A stretch of 64,000 nt of DNA from Chloranthus sessilifolius (taxonomy: Eukaryota; Streptophyta; Magnoliopsida; Chloranthales; Chloranthaceae). Location of the stretch: NCBI GenBank assembly GCA_021018995.1, contig CM037585.1, positions 62,994,646 to 63,058,645 of the forward strand, given 5' to 3'. This document shows, in pieces, positions 36,854-48,248 of this stretch; positions within the stretch are counted from its first letter, which is position 1; the number at the start of each line of letters is the position of its first letter. The translations under genes were made by a program, and so were the position numbers. The notes under the pieces were generated by a model. That model was not told the DNA's origin and did no database searches. It worked only from the letters and a program-made list of their open reading frames with translations.

Positions 36854-39326
36854 TTATTGTTCTCCAAGTGTGCTTCGCTTATTGGTTGGTGGTGAAAGTT
36901 ATTTAAAAATAAAAAATGGAATAAAACAGGGGATGAATCAGCACAACTCGGAAATCCTAGACCTGCAAGATACAGGGTCCTTTGTAGCAAGTTTTGATAA
37001 GTAAGAGTTTGTCCCACAGGGAAAGGTGATCTAAGGCTCCAAGGGCTGCCTCTAGAAGTCCCTCCAGGATCCTCTGATCTGGCGTCCCTAAAAGGAGGGG
37101 AGTTTAAGGTCACTTATTCTAAGTATTCTAATAACTAAATTACAGAAAGGATTGAGAGGATGGATGGAGTGTGGAAAATAATTATAAAAAGGTGAGAAAT
37201 ATGTTATTGAGCCAAGGTCAGAGGAGTTTTGTAACTCAGATTTAGATCTTATGTTATAGAAATCCTGTCCAGAGGCTACATTATCACCTCTGAGGAGAAA
37301 GGATCCAACCCATCTCTACTGCCATGACTCCACCCTTAGGGATATAACCTGTCCACTTGAATGGTCACAGACTATCCCATAGGGGAGCCACTATCCAGGG
37401 ATGGGTCAGAACATAACAAATAAATCATTGCAGGCACTATATCATCCATGCTACCAAATTTCAAGAATCCATAGGGAACCTCAACCTCTAAAGTTCTATA
37501 TGGGGCTATATGGAAAACCATGATAGCCCAGACACATAGAACCAGCAAGCGATTGAGTACAACCTTCGATCCAGCTGTCCATTGCTTGAGAGAGGCTACA
37601 ATGGTCCACTCACCAGCCTATAATCTCTATAACCAGATCAGATCCAACATCTGATGGCAGATCTATACAAATATGGGGGAGTCTGCCTCTGTACAATCCC
37701 TCACCAGGCTTCTACAAACTCAGGTGAAACGGAGAAGGATCCATCTTGGATCGGTGGATCAGAATCACCCTAAGGCTATAATCTGTCCACTTAAATGGTC
37801 ACAGACTATCCCAAAGGTTATCCTCCTCACGGAGCCCAAAACAAAATAAGATTATCGCTGCTACCACCATGTTCACCAGGCTACCAGCTCAAGCTCCCAT
37901 GGGGATTTCAGATCTAGTAGGTCCTGTGGTGGGGCTAAGGCTGGAAGACCATGATAGCCCAGACACACAGGTCACTTGGATCTGAGTGGCCCTTAAAATC
38001 AGTCCTCCATTGCTTTGAAACACAGCCAAGGCAATGGGGGATCACAAGGCAGCAGCCTTGCACAGAGCATCTCACATATAAACAACAATCCCATAAAGTA
38101 CAAATCCTATTGCAAAACTTCCATTAATCTAACTCAAATACATATACAAAGTCATAGCCAACAATTGCTGGACTATGGAGAGAAGAAAAGAAAAAGAAAA
38201 AGAAAAAGAAAAACTACTTACTGCTAAAAAGAAAGAGAAAAGAAAAGCGATCTGAGATAGGTTCCCAGATACCTAAACCTAAGCTAGGCCTGGGTATATA
38301 TAGCAGTGGGGTGGCAGCGCATTAGGGTTAGGAAACCCTAATTTTAACGATGCCACATGGCCTTATACTGATTCTTGGATGCCTCGGGGCGTGTGCATGG
38401 AGATTTGAGCGTGGGAGTGCGTGCCCTAATCACTGGAAATTTCTAGAATGCTCTCTGCTGAAGAGATGGAAGTTTAGGTTCAGAGCCTCGCTAGGTAGCT
38501 GTAGTTTCCCAGACTTGTCGCGTGGTAGCTCATTGCTCTTTGCTAGGATGATTTGACACTGAAGCTTCTGCCATCGCAAGGTTGCCTTGGTTTGCTCTTC
38601 AGGCAGTTGCGCGATAAAGAGTTGAGTTCTCGCTGGGTTGGAGTTCGTGAGGTTGAATAGAAAACACAGTCTCAAGCATCGTGAGGTTGCAATTCAAGCA
38701 GTAGATTAGTGGCGCAGCTGCAGAACCGCATTTGAGCTCTTCTCTTTACTTGGACTTCGCGAGTTACCTCGCGAGGTTCTTTTAAGTTCTGAACTGCGTG
38801 AGGTTCTTTATCTCACTCAATCTTCGCGAGCTTGGCTTTACCTTCGCCAGGATGCTTTCTTTCTTGAATGGCGCGTGAACTACGCGAGGCGTTCTTCTTC
38901 TGAGAATTGTACTTCGCGGCGACTGCGCGAGGAATCTTCTGAAGCTCTCTCTCCTCAGCTGTCTTAAGCAAACTTCGCGAGATTGAGAGAGGTCTGCTTT
39001 GAACTGCGTGACACTGAGCGATGTGTTCTACTCTTGAGCTTCGCGAGAGCTGCGCAAAGTTGAGTTTCTAAAGCTCCTCAGTCATTCATCTGCGTGAGAG
39101 GTTGCTGTAAAGCCTTGGGAAGCTTAGCTGATCTGCGCGAGGCTTCAAAGTTCATTCTTACTGAGGGGCATCTGGTGCTAAAGCAGGCTCCATAACAGGA
39201 TTCTTGGCCTTATTTCACTGCTGATTATTTCCTGAACAAAACACTTAAGAAGAGTTTATTAGGTGGCTAAGGGTCTAATCAAAGGTTAAGTTAAGGGGTG
39301 AAAAGTGGTACTTTTTAGGTCTTAAT
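36854..39326 (-). repeat. A2 5' LTR
   Basis: About 2.47 kb. It contains hairpin modules at about 37339-37378 and 37774-37812, the TATA box at 38295-38302, and the CGCG array at about 38480-39150. The start (TTAAGACC region) abuts pol sequence at 39327. A purine run of AAAAG units (about 38170-38215) corresponds to the CT-rich leader. Confidence 0.87.
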
Positions 39327-41211
39327 AGCAGGTGGCACAATGGTTTGGCAATCTTGCTGAAGTCCTTGATGAACTTCCTGTATAATCCAGCATGTCCTAA
39401 AAATGATCTGATCTGCTTGACAGTCCTGGGTGGGGGCAGATGTGAAATCAAGTCCACTTTAGCCTTATCAATCTCAATTCCTTTATGAGAGACCACATGG
39501 CCTACTATAATCCCTTGTGTCACTATAAAGTGGCTCTTTTCCTAGCTTAGGACCAAATTGGTCTCCTCATATCTTTATAAAACTATATCAAGGTGTCTCA
39601 GACACTGGCTAAAGTTATCCCCATACACTGAGAAATCATCCATGAAGAGTTTCAGGAATTTGTCAATCATATAAAAAAAATTACATTCTTGCACCTCTGA
39701 AAAGTGGTTGGGGCATTGCACAGTCCGAAAGGCATCCTTTTGTAAGCAAAGGTGCCAAAGGGACATGTGAAAGTAGTTCTCTCCTGATCTTGAGGGTCCA
39801 TAGGGATTTGGTTATACCCAGAGTATCCATCAAGAAAACAGTAAAATGCCTTCCCGGTCAGCTTATCTAGAATTTAGTCAATGAAAGGGAGGGGGAAATG
39901 GTCCTTTCTGGTCTTGGAGTTGAGTTTTTGATAGTCACTGTAAACCCTCCAGCCAGTGGTCTCTCTGGCCGGCATCAACTCCCCAGAATCCATAGTGATA
40001 ACTGTGATGCCTAACTTTTTAGGTACCACTTGGATAGGTGACACCCATTCAGAATCCAAAATGGGGTAAATCATTCCTGCATCCAACAGTTTCACTATCT
40101 CCTTGAGGACCACCTCCTGCATGTGAGGATTTAATTTCCTCTACATCTCTTATGAGGGTTTGGCACCCTCATCCAGATGAATTCTGTGCATGCAAACTGA
40201 CGCATCAATGCCTCCAAGGTCAGATATTGTCCACCAGATTGCTTTCTTGTGCTTCTTGAGAACATTCAGTAGTTCCTCCTCCTGCTCACTAGTGAGAGAG
40301 GAGGAGATAATCATGGGAAGCTTGTTGTCCTGTCCCAAGAAGGCATATTTTAATGTGGCTGGGAGCTGCTTTTGCTCCAACTAAGGAGGACTTTCAATTG
40401 AAGGCAACATAGGTGCCTTAGTGGTTTGAGAAAGGGGCAACAATGTATGTTTCCAGTTAGAATGCAACACAAGGCCCACAAAAGACTCTGTTATGGTATT
40501 GTCTTCTATCATGAAAACTTGGGCCTTGTTTTGAAACAAACTCCAAATATTTGCCAGGTGATCAACAACATTATACCAATCTAGCAGATTGGATAATTCC
40601 TCTCCCACTAAGCCATCTAGTACATCTACTGCCCAACAATCCTCAATGTTAGTCTGAGGCACTGTAGCAGCATAGTAGACATTCAAATGGGCCTTCATGT
40701 TCCCAAAGGTAACCTCCATCACCCCTTACCTACATTATATGCAAGCATTTGAAGTAGCTAAGAATGGCCTGCCAAGGATAACAGGAATTGGGGTTTTACT
40801 TTTGTAAGGGTCCATGTCCAAAATAAGGAAATTAGCTGGATAATAGAATTTATCCACCCCCACCAAGACATCCTCTACCACACCCACAGGTCTCCTCTCA
40901 GACCTGTCAGCCAGTTGGAGCACAACTGATGTAGGTTTAAGCTCCCCCAAACCTAGCTCCTCATACACTGAATAAGGGAGTAAGTTCACACTGGCTCCTA
41001 AGTCCAAGAGGACTTTTCCAATGGTGTGGTTTCCGATTATGCAAGGGATAGTAGGTACCCCTGGGTCTTATAGTTTTTTTGGTGTGGCGATGGACAGGAC
41101 TGACTCAACATGCTCAACAGTAAAAACTCTTTTAGACAACTGCACCCTTGCTTTCCTCTTTTGGGTGCAGAGGTCCTTCAAAAACTTAGCATAGGCAGGG
41201 ACTTGTTTTGG
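39327..41211 (-). pseudogene. Athila-like pol piece (protease and RT)
   Basis: Read on the minus strand from about 41210: AYAKFLKDLCTQKRK, then protease DLGASVNLLPYSVYEELGL and ILGRPFLAT, a linker, then RT with LDAGMIYPILDSEWVSPIQ, VPKKLGITV, KLNSKTRKDHFPLPFID, FMDDFSVYG and SHKGIEIDKAKVDLI. These are characteristic of the Athila branch of Ty3/gypsy. It is the only protease/RT of this type in the window. It is bordered by the A2 LTR on one side and the C LTR on the other. Broken at several points. Confidence 0.87.
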
Positions 41212-41375
41212 TAAACTAATAAAAAAATGGAGAAGTAATATCTAACTTTGATTTGGTCCTTGAAATCTAATGAGAATGACTGCAGCTCAACTGAGAGATG
41301 ATCCAATCTTCATCTGGCTACAAGCGCAGATGTAAGAGAAAAAAAATTTAATTTAAGGATTAGGATTAAGCTTAT

Positions 41376-41417
41376 GGCTATGGTCTATCCACTTTAATGG
41401 CCACAAACCATCCAATA
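41376..41417 (-). other. Conserved RNA hairpin module (C, 3' LTR)
   Basis: On the minus strand the outer stem ATGGT/ACCAT replaces the A-type ATAGT/ATTAT while keeping pairing. The loop TTAAAG and the inner CCA/TGG arm are kept. The second copy is at 46220-46262 in the other LTR. Confidence 0.6.
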
Positions 41418-41847
41418 GTCTTTAATCCAAAGCCTTAGTTTAGAATAAGAAGCATCACTACAAATGCCGTGAGAGACTAGGTTACCAACACTAATTCTCA
41501 CAGGATTAATGAATCAAGGGAAGTTGCATGAAAAACAGTAAATCTAAAGGAGTCTAATGCAATAAGGAGATCAGAGGGAACCCTTAACATGAGTCCAATT
41601 GAGAATGTACGATTTACAGCAACCTTTTCAAATCCACCATTACAATTACAGAGCACAGCTTAAACAACTCTCAGATTTGTAGTCTTGAATACAACTCTCT
41701 TTTGAATTACAAAAATATCTCACAGCTCTCAATTGCAAGTACAAGTGAAGCTATTACAGGGATTTCAGACAAACTATCTGGTTTGGAAATGGGGGAATAG
41801 GAATGAAACTCAAAATCTGGATGCCCAAATTGGGCAAATGGTTCGTC

Positions 41848-41989
41848 TATTTATAGTTTTCCCTAAGTCCAGCTCAGATGTGTATCAACCAATCAGAAGT
41901 GCTCAGATCTGTATTGACCAATGGTAGTCGAGCACGAGGATCCAGATTTGTTCTGGCCAATCAGAATTCCTTGATCTGGTTCAGCCAAT
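41848..41989 (-). promoter_or_regulatory. C LTR promoter: TATA box with four CCAAT boxes
   Basis: The minus strand has TATAAATA (41848-41855). Upstream of it in the element's direction are four CCAAT words on the opposite strand (41889, 41918, 41957 and 41985), spaced about 28-40 bp. The same set is in the other LTR, with TATAAATA at 46685-46692. A and D LTRs do not show this cluster. Confidence 0.6.
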
Positions 41990-42199
41990 CAGGTGAAAAA
42001 GGCATCGATTCTGTTATGCATTTTGAAAGTCTATTAGAGTTTCTAGAAGTTTCCGCCAAGTTATTTCATCTCTAGGTGCTCACGTGGGGTGGAATATGCC
42101 TTCGCTTCATGCTTAGAATATTCTAGAATGTCCCTAGGTTTTTAGATGCATTGGGCCGCGTGAAACAGATTACTGAATTGCCCTTGCAAAAGTTGAGAA

Positions 42200-42440
42200 C
42201 CTCCAGAATACCTTTTCGCAAAGCTTAGGGGGCTTTTCGCAAGGTGTTGTAACTCCTGAAGCTCTTTTCGCAAGGTTCTGGTTCTGTTCGAATTGAGTTT
42301 TCTTCTTTTCGAAAAGATAAATCATCTCTTTGAAAAGTTCAGATTCTCTTCGAAAGCTAAGCCTGGAGTTTTTGTTCTTTTCGCAGAGTTTCAGGTTCTT
42401 TGCGAAAAGTACTCTGTAGTGCATTTTTCTGTTCGAATTG
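42200..42440 (-). promoter_or_regulatory. TTTCGC/TTCGAA motif array in C LTR
   Basis: Words such as CTTTTCGCAAGG, CTTTTCGAAAAG and GTTCGAATTG recur about 10 times in 240 bp, in the same relative place as the CGCG array of A and D. The core differs from theirs. The same array is at about 47040-47280. Confidence 0.6.
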
Positions 42441-42704
42441 CTCCATACTTCTTTTCTGGGTTGAGACCAGGTCTTTGCCTCTTCAATTCAGACCTTTCAA
42501 CAGCTAGTGAGGTTGTTTCTTCTCTTTCTTCCTTTGGATTGACATGGAATGTCATCTTTTTGGCACTTTTGAGCTACTTTCAAGGTTAAGCCTGCCTTTA
42601 TTGTTAGCTGTAAAATAAACACTTAAAACACTTATTTAGTTCTCTCAAGGGTCTATCAAGGCCCAGATTAAGGGGTGAAAAATGGTATTTTCCAGTTCTC
42701 AACA

Positions 42705-45144
42705 CACCCCCAAACCTATGCTTTGCTAGTCCCTGAGTAAATACAAAATTTAAAAATAGAATGAAAAGCCATTTTTGTAGGGAGCATAGTTGCATTTAGC
42801 ATATGCAACAAGCCTTTTAAACCCCTAGGTGATCCCTAGTGGAGGAGTGAAGTCTCCTGAGGGTTTTCAGTGAAGGTACCCACAAACTTCTCCAATAAAT
42901 CAGTTAAGATTAATGCAATTCTGTTAAAGCAAACTTTCATCCAATCAGATTATTCACACCTGCATCCCAAAGTTGTAAGAAGATTTTCAAGAAAACATCA
43001 GTTCAAAACTAAAATTCTGTAATTCCTTTACCATTCACTCATTGGTGTCAAAAAGTTTTTACAAGAAAATTAATGAAAAGCTTGCCTTCTATTTGAGAAT
43101 TCAGTTTGATGTTACCCCAAATAATTTGATTTCAAACTCAAGCTGTCACGGTGGTTTTCACTCACCATGCAAATATGAGGGTTGCACTATTTCACATACT
43201 CAAGAGCAATTCTCCTCAAATAGGATTGTAGCGGAGCATAGGCATTGCTTTTATCAATTTACTACTTTTTTCACCATAGATTACACAAATCCTGTGATAC
43301 TCAATCCATCATTGATCGAAGGACTTTAACTTGGGTTGTAATGTGGCTTATGGGTGAAATTTATCAAGAATAAAGGGGTGGAATGGAGTTCAAAATTGAG
43401 AAGTCTGTAAGGTAAGGAGGTGATAGACACACCTTCTTCAATTCAAAGACAATTTCATCTTCTTCTTTGAATTTTGAGCCAAAGTGGCCATCTTTTTCTT
43501 TCTTTTCAAACTTCCAATGAAATACCTTCTCCTTTTTTCAAAGCAACATTGGAATGCCACATTTCTTCCAGCGTCTGACATTGCCTTCAATTATTTTTTT
43601 TTACCAAAGCTGTTACCCAACTCACCTTTCTTGACTTTCTTTCCTTTACCTTGAATTCTCGAGAGTGAGGGTTAGGCTAAATGAGGTTGATGAGGTTTCA
43701 AAGAAATCTTGGATTTATAAAGCTCAATTGGTGTGTATCGAGGCGCTTTCAAAAGGTTGGGCTTTTGAAGTTCAAACTGTCCAAAAGGAGGCCTTACATC
43801 ATGTCTTTAATATCATGATTCGTCAAGATATTTTAACTTGGATATGTGTAACTTCTAGTGATAACAAGTGTTCAAAACTCCTAAAGGTAAAAAATTTTCA
43901 ATTTATACCTCCAAAGAATACATTTCAGGTCCAAATCTCAATGGGTGTGGTTTTCTATCAAATTCCTGAGGTATATCATCACTGCTTTCTCTCTTTTTAG
44001 GTTTACTAAAACATCAATTTTCTTTTGAAAATTTTCTGACATTCACTTCATGAAAGTATTAGAATTACACTAGAAATTAATTTTAAAAAGTTTTAACTTC
44101 CTCATTTTTCAAAAAAATAGGTGTGAGATTACTTCATTTTCAAAAATTCTGCTGATCATAAGCTGCACCAAGCATTAACTTATTTTATTGGCATACCTGC
44201 CATACCCCCAAACCTAAGATGAACATTGTCCTCAATGTTCTAGACACTGAGAAACCAGGGGCAGCAGGATAAAAGAAGAAAGGAAAACTAAGCAGAAAAA
44301 AATTTGCAGCTATATATGCGCAGAAAATAAAGAAAATAACACTGAATATATGAGCAGGAAAAGGGAAAAAAAATGTTATATAAATATAGGAAATTACTGA
44401 TAAAACAGAAAAATAACAAAACTAAGCTAGAACTGCTACAAAATAAAATCTAAAAACTGAATATATGATCAGAAAAATAAAAGAAGCGCAAAAGCAAATG
44501 GAAGGAAACTAATGCTAATAACAGAGAAACAGTAAAAACAAGGTAAGGGACTGAATACAAAGTTAAAAAAAATAGAAAAGTGTTGATACAAAAATAGAAT
44601 TTGTGAATGCAAAATAGGAAAACAAAGTTAGAAACTAACTATACTCACTGAAAAATGATGAAAATCAAGAAACGAGGACACATTAACCTAAGAAAGAAAA
44701 AATCGATCTAAAACAGAATTTGAAACTAAAATTCCTAAAACAGAAAATCTAATGTCAAATGATACATCCTAAGCCCAAAGAAAAAAAAACCCAAAAGCCT
44801 GAGATACTTATGAATCTAAGTGATTATAAAAATGATTAGCAGGAATATAGTGAAAAGCAAGATTCATAAGACTGACCCCTTTGTTGATGATGTGTATGAA
44901 TAAAAAAGAATAATGAAGCATGGGAGCACATATTAAAAACAGGGTTCACACACAGCTGAGACCCATTTATGATGAAGAAATCTCGAAGGAAAATAAAATC
45001 AGTGGGTCCATTGAATATTCAAAACAGCCTATGATTCACTACTCATTATCCTACATGATTCCTAAAAAAGAAAAAATGATCTCAGCAGGTCCAGATGGGA
45101 AAAGTGGATGCAAATGGAGAAAAACAGCCCATCCGGAAGATATC

Positions 45145-45175
<31 letters not shown>

Positions 45176-45842
45176 TGTTTTTATAATTTTCTATTTTTTT
45201 TTTTTACTTGTTTTGGATCAGCCCGGGCTCAACAAGAGCCCTTATTTACTACTGCTGAAAATAATGAGAAACAACTCAGAGATTTTCTATTTGTGTTTTC
45301 ATTTTCTTTTATTTTGTATTTGGTTTTGTAAAAAAAAAAATCAGCATGCCTAAAAGACAAGAAATTATAATCAAAACAAACATTAAACATGAGCTACTGG
45401 TTCTCAAGAATTTAAAAAGAGAAAATGAATGCAAAGGAGAAAGGGATGCAAACTCAAGCAGATCTGCTCCAGCTTTAGTCCAGATGCTCCTTGTTGGACG
45501 GCTGCTCCAGATCTGCAAAAATCCAAAAACTGCAGCAGTACCTTATTCAAGTATATTGACAAAAATAAAAAGAAAAAATCAGGCTACTGCCCAAATTTGA
45601 CAAAAAGACAAAAGAGTGGCAGCAACATATATTCAAATAACTAGAAGGCAAAGAATAAAAACTTAAAAAAATAAAAAAATGAAAAGGTTTTCTATACAAA
45701 AGCTGAGAGACATTTAATCAAGCACTTGGAATGCAACGTGCAGTTTTAAAGCAAAAATTAAAATGAAAATCAAATCTACAAAATTGAAAAACTTAGGTCT
45801 ACCAATTTTAAAATCTATTCCCCGGCAACGGCGCCAAAAACT
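42705..45842 (-). other. C internal region, non-coding
   Basis: It begins with the polypurine tract (42705-42717, AGGTTTGGGGGTG on minus). About 42780-42900 and 43130-44000 are related to the 3' non-coding regions of A1, A2 and D, and a central polypurine-like motif is at 44204-44215. From about 44250 to 45480 it is A-rich on plus with no recognisable coding sequence, including a TA run (45144-45167) and T runs. The part next to the primer site (about 45480-45815) resembles the A leader. Confidence 0.65.
45820..45836 (-). other. Primer-binding site, tRNA-Asp type (C)
   Basis: TGGCGCCGTTGCCGGGG on the minus strand, 6 bases from the 5' LTR. It ties C to the Athila-like group although C encodes nothing. 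Confidence 0.87.
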
Positions 45843-47540
45843 TGTTGTTGCTTCTAAGTGTGCTTGATTTATTTATGTTTTGAAAACAGGTTTGCAACTG
45901 CTAAGTTATAATGAATCTAGAATATTAAAAAGAGTAAAGAAATATCAGCACAGATAGAAGTGAATTAGCCTGAGGTTGAATTTGTCACATTAACTAAATG
46001 ATAAAAGTAAAGATTAAACTAAGTGATCCAGATCCGAGTGGGGGGAACGTTTGAGGTAAACTAATAAAAAATGGAGAAGTAATATCTAACTTTGATTTGG
46101 TCCTTGAAATCTAATGAGAATGACTGCAACTCAACTGAGAGATGATCCAATCTTCATCTGGCTACAAGCGCAGATGTAAGAGAAAAAAAATCTAATTTAA
46201 GGATTAGGTTTAAGCTTATGGCTATGGTCTGTCCACTTTAATGGCCACAAACCATCCAATAGTCTTTAATCCAAAGCCTTAGTTTAGAATAAGAAGCATC
46301 ACTACAAATGCCGTGAGAGACTAGGTTACCAACACTAATTCTCACAGGATTAATGAATCAAGGGAAGTCGCATGAAAAACAGTAAATCTAAAGGAGTCTA
46401 ATGCAATAAGGAGATCAGAGGGAACCCTTAACATGAGTCCAATTGAGAATGTACGGTTCTGACAACCTTTCAAATCCACCATTACAATTCTGAGCACGGC
46501 TTAAACAACTCTCGATTTGTAGTCTTGAATACAACTCTCTTTGAATTAAAAATATCTCCTGACTCTCAATTGCAAGTACAAGTGAAGCTATTACAGGGAT
46601 TTCAGACAAACTATCTGGTTTGGAAATGGGGGAATAGGAATGAAACTCAAAATCTGGATGCCCAAATTGCGCAAATGGTTCATCTATTTATAGTTTTCCC
46701 TAAGTCCAGCTCAGATGTGTATCAACCAATCAGAAGTGCTCAGATCTGTATTGACCAATGGTAGTCGAGCACGAGGATCCAGATCTGTTCTGGCCAATCA
46801 GAATTCCTTGATCTGGTTTAGTCAATCAGGTGAAAAAGGCATCGATTCTGTTATTCATTTTGAAAGTCTGTTAGAGTTTCTAGAAGTTCCCGCCAAGTTA
46901 TTTCATCTCTGGGTGCTCACGTGGGGTGGAATATGCCTTCGCTTCATGCTTAGAATATTCTGGAATGTCCCTAAGTTTTTAGATGCATTGGGCCGCGTGA
47001 AACAGATTACTGAATTGCCCTTGCAAAAGCTAAGAACCTCCAGAATACCTTTTTGCAAAGCTTAGGGGGCTTTTCGCAAGGTGTTGTAACTCTTGAAGCT
47101 CTTTTCGCAAGGTTCTGGTTCTGTTCGAATTGAGTTTTCTTCTTTTCGAAAAGGTAAATCATCTCTTCGAAGAGTTCAGATGCTCTTCGAAAGCTAAGCC
47201 TGGAGTTTTTGTTCTTTTCGTAGAGTTTCAGGTTCTTTGCGAAAAGTACTCTGTAGTGCATTTTTCTGTTCGAATTGCTCCATACTTCTTTTCTGGGTTG
47301 AGACCAGGTCTTTGCCTCTTCAATTCAGACCTTTTAATAGCTAGCGAGGTTGTTTCTTCTCTTTCTTCCTTTGGATTGACATGGAATGTCATCTTTTTGG
47401 CACTTTTGAGCTACTTTCAAGGTAAGCCTGCCTTTATTGTTAGCTGTAAAATAAACACTTAAAACACTTATTTAGTTCTCTTAAGGGTCTATCAAGGCCC
47501 AGATTAGGGGGTGAAAAATGGTATTTTCCAGTTCTCAACA
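45843..47540 (-). repeat. C 5' LTR
   Basis: 1698 bp, from TGTTGTTGC on the left (LTR end) to GTTCTCAACA on the right (LTR start), immediately followed by integrase sequence of D at 47541. Same promoter, hairpin (46220-46262) and motif array as the other C LTR. Confidence 0.87.
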
Positions 47541-48248
47541 GGGGGAAGCCATTTCTGCAATAGAAATTTTGAGAGCTTGCTCAAGAAATATTCTGTCACC
47601 CATAGGATTGCTACTCCCTACCACCCACAAACCAGTGGGCAAGTTGAAATTTCAAATAGGGAGATCAAACATATCCTTGAGAAGACTGTGAGGACTGATA
47701 GGAAGGATTGGGCTGACAAGCTTAATGATGCACTGTGGGCTTATAGGACTGCCTATAAGACCCCCATTGGTATGTCCCCTTTCAGACTAGTTTATGGCAA
47801 GCCCTGTCATCTCCCAGTGGAGTTAGAACACAGGGCCTATTGGGCCATCAAACATCTAAATCTAGATCTAACTTCGGCTGGTCATCACAGGTTGTTGTAG
47901 CATTCAGAATTAGAAGAACTAAGGATGGATGCATATGCCAATGCTAGGATCTACAAGGAAAGGTCCAAAGCTTTCTTTGACAAAGGGCCGTTGAGAAAGA
48001 GTTTCATTGTCGGTGATAAGGTTTGGTTGTTTAACTCCAAACTAAAATTTTTTCCAGGCAAATTGAAATCCAGATGGGAAGGTCCTTACATTGTCATGCA
48101 TGTTTCCCCATCTGGTGCTGTGGAAATCAAGGATCCTAAGTCTGGGAGACTCTTGAAGGTGAATGGTCAGAGGCTCAAGCCTTGTTTTGAAAAACCTGCC
48201 AACCTTTTGGACACCATTCACTGTCAAGGGGATCCTTCTTCAAACTGA
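47541..48248 (+). pseudogene. Athila-like integrase remnant
   Basis: Begins inside the catalytic core ([19 protein letters not shown]), then [19 protein letters not shown] with the catalytic Glu region, [19 protein letters not shown] and [17 protein letters not shown], a hallmark of Athila/TAT integrases. The C-terminal part has KLKSRWEGPYIVMHV, a GPY/F-like module, ending FEKPANLLDTIHCQGDPSSN. It is broken. Integrase would insert element cDNA into chromosomes. It is adjacent to C, whose LTR ends at 47540. Confidence 0.88.

Larger units (their letters stand above)
26976..39326 (-). mobile_element. Element A2: Athila-like pol-less LTR element
   Basis: Minus-strand relative of A1 with the same order: 5' LTR (36854-39326), tRNA-Asp-type primer site, gag, ORF2, non-coding 3' region, polypurine tract and a partial 3' LTR (26976-28655). 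The internal region is about 8.2 kb, as in A1 (about 8.0 kb), and again no pol is found. It is broken, with several breaks in both reading frames. On the right it abuts Athila-like pol of the same strand, into which it appears to have inserted. Confidence 0.85.
41212..42704 (-). repeat. C 3' LTR (partial)
   Basis: Matches 46056-47540 closely. It ends at 42704 with GTTCTCAACA (LTR start on minus). Contents: hairpin module at 41376-41417, TATA-like element at 41848-41855, CCAAT boxes at 41889-41989, and a TTTCGCAA/TTCGAA motif array at about 42200-42440. Confidence 0.85.
41212..47540 (-). mobile_element. Element C: non-coding Athila-related LTR element (LARD-like)
   Basis: Minus-strand element with a 5' LTR (45843-47540), a tRNA-Asp-type primer site, an internal region of 3.1 kb with no gag, pol or ORF2, a polypurine tract like that of A, and a 3' LTR (41212-42704). 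The 3' LTR lacks the last roughly 200 bp next to the pol piece. LTRs differ only sparsely by eye, so it is probably the youngest large element here (inference). It belongs to the class of large retrotransposon derivatives that rely on relatives for proteins. Confidence 0.8.

Noticed and set aside
45095-45353. Overlapping frames with Ile/Tyr and Phe runs
   Set aside because: Produced by the TA microsatellite and T runs in the C interior.
6919-45836. tRNA-like words (GGCGCC...GGGG and TGGTATCAGAG)
   Set aside because: They are primer-binding sites beside LTRs. No cloverleaf or internal Pol III boxes surround them, so no tRNA gene is called.
42293-47462. Open frames in the C LTRs (for example MSFLLFEK...)
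   Set aside because: Present in both LTRs because these are copies; composition follows the TTTCGC motif array and there is no similarity to a known protein.
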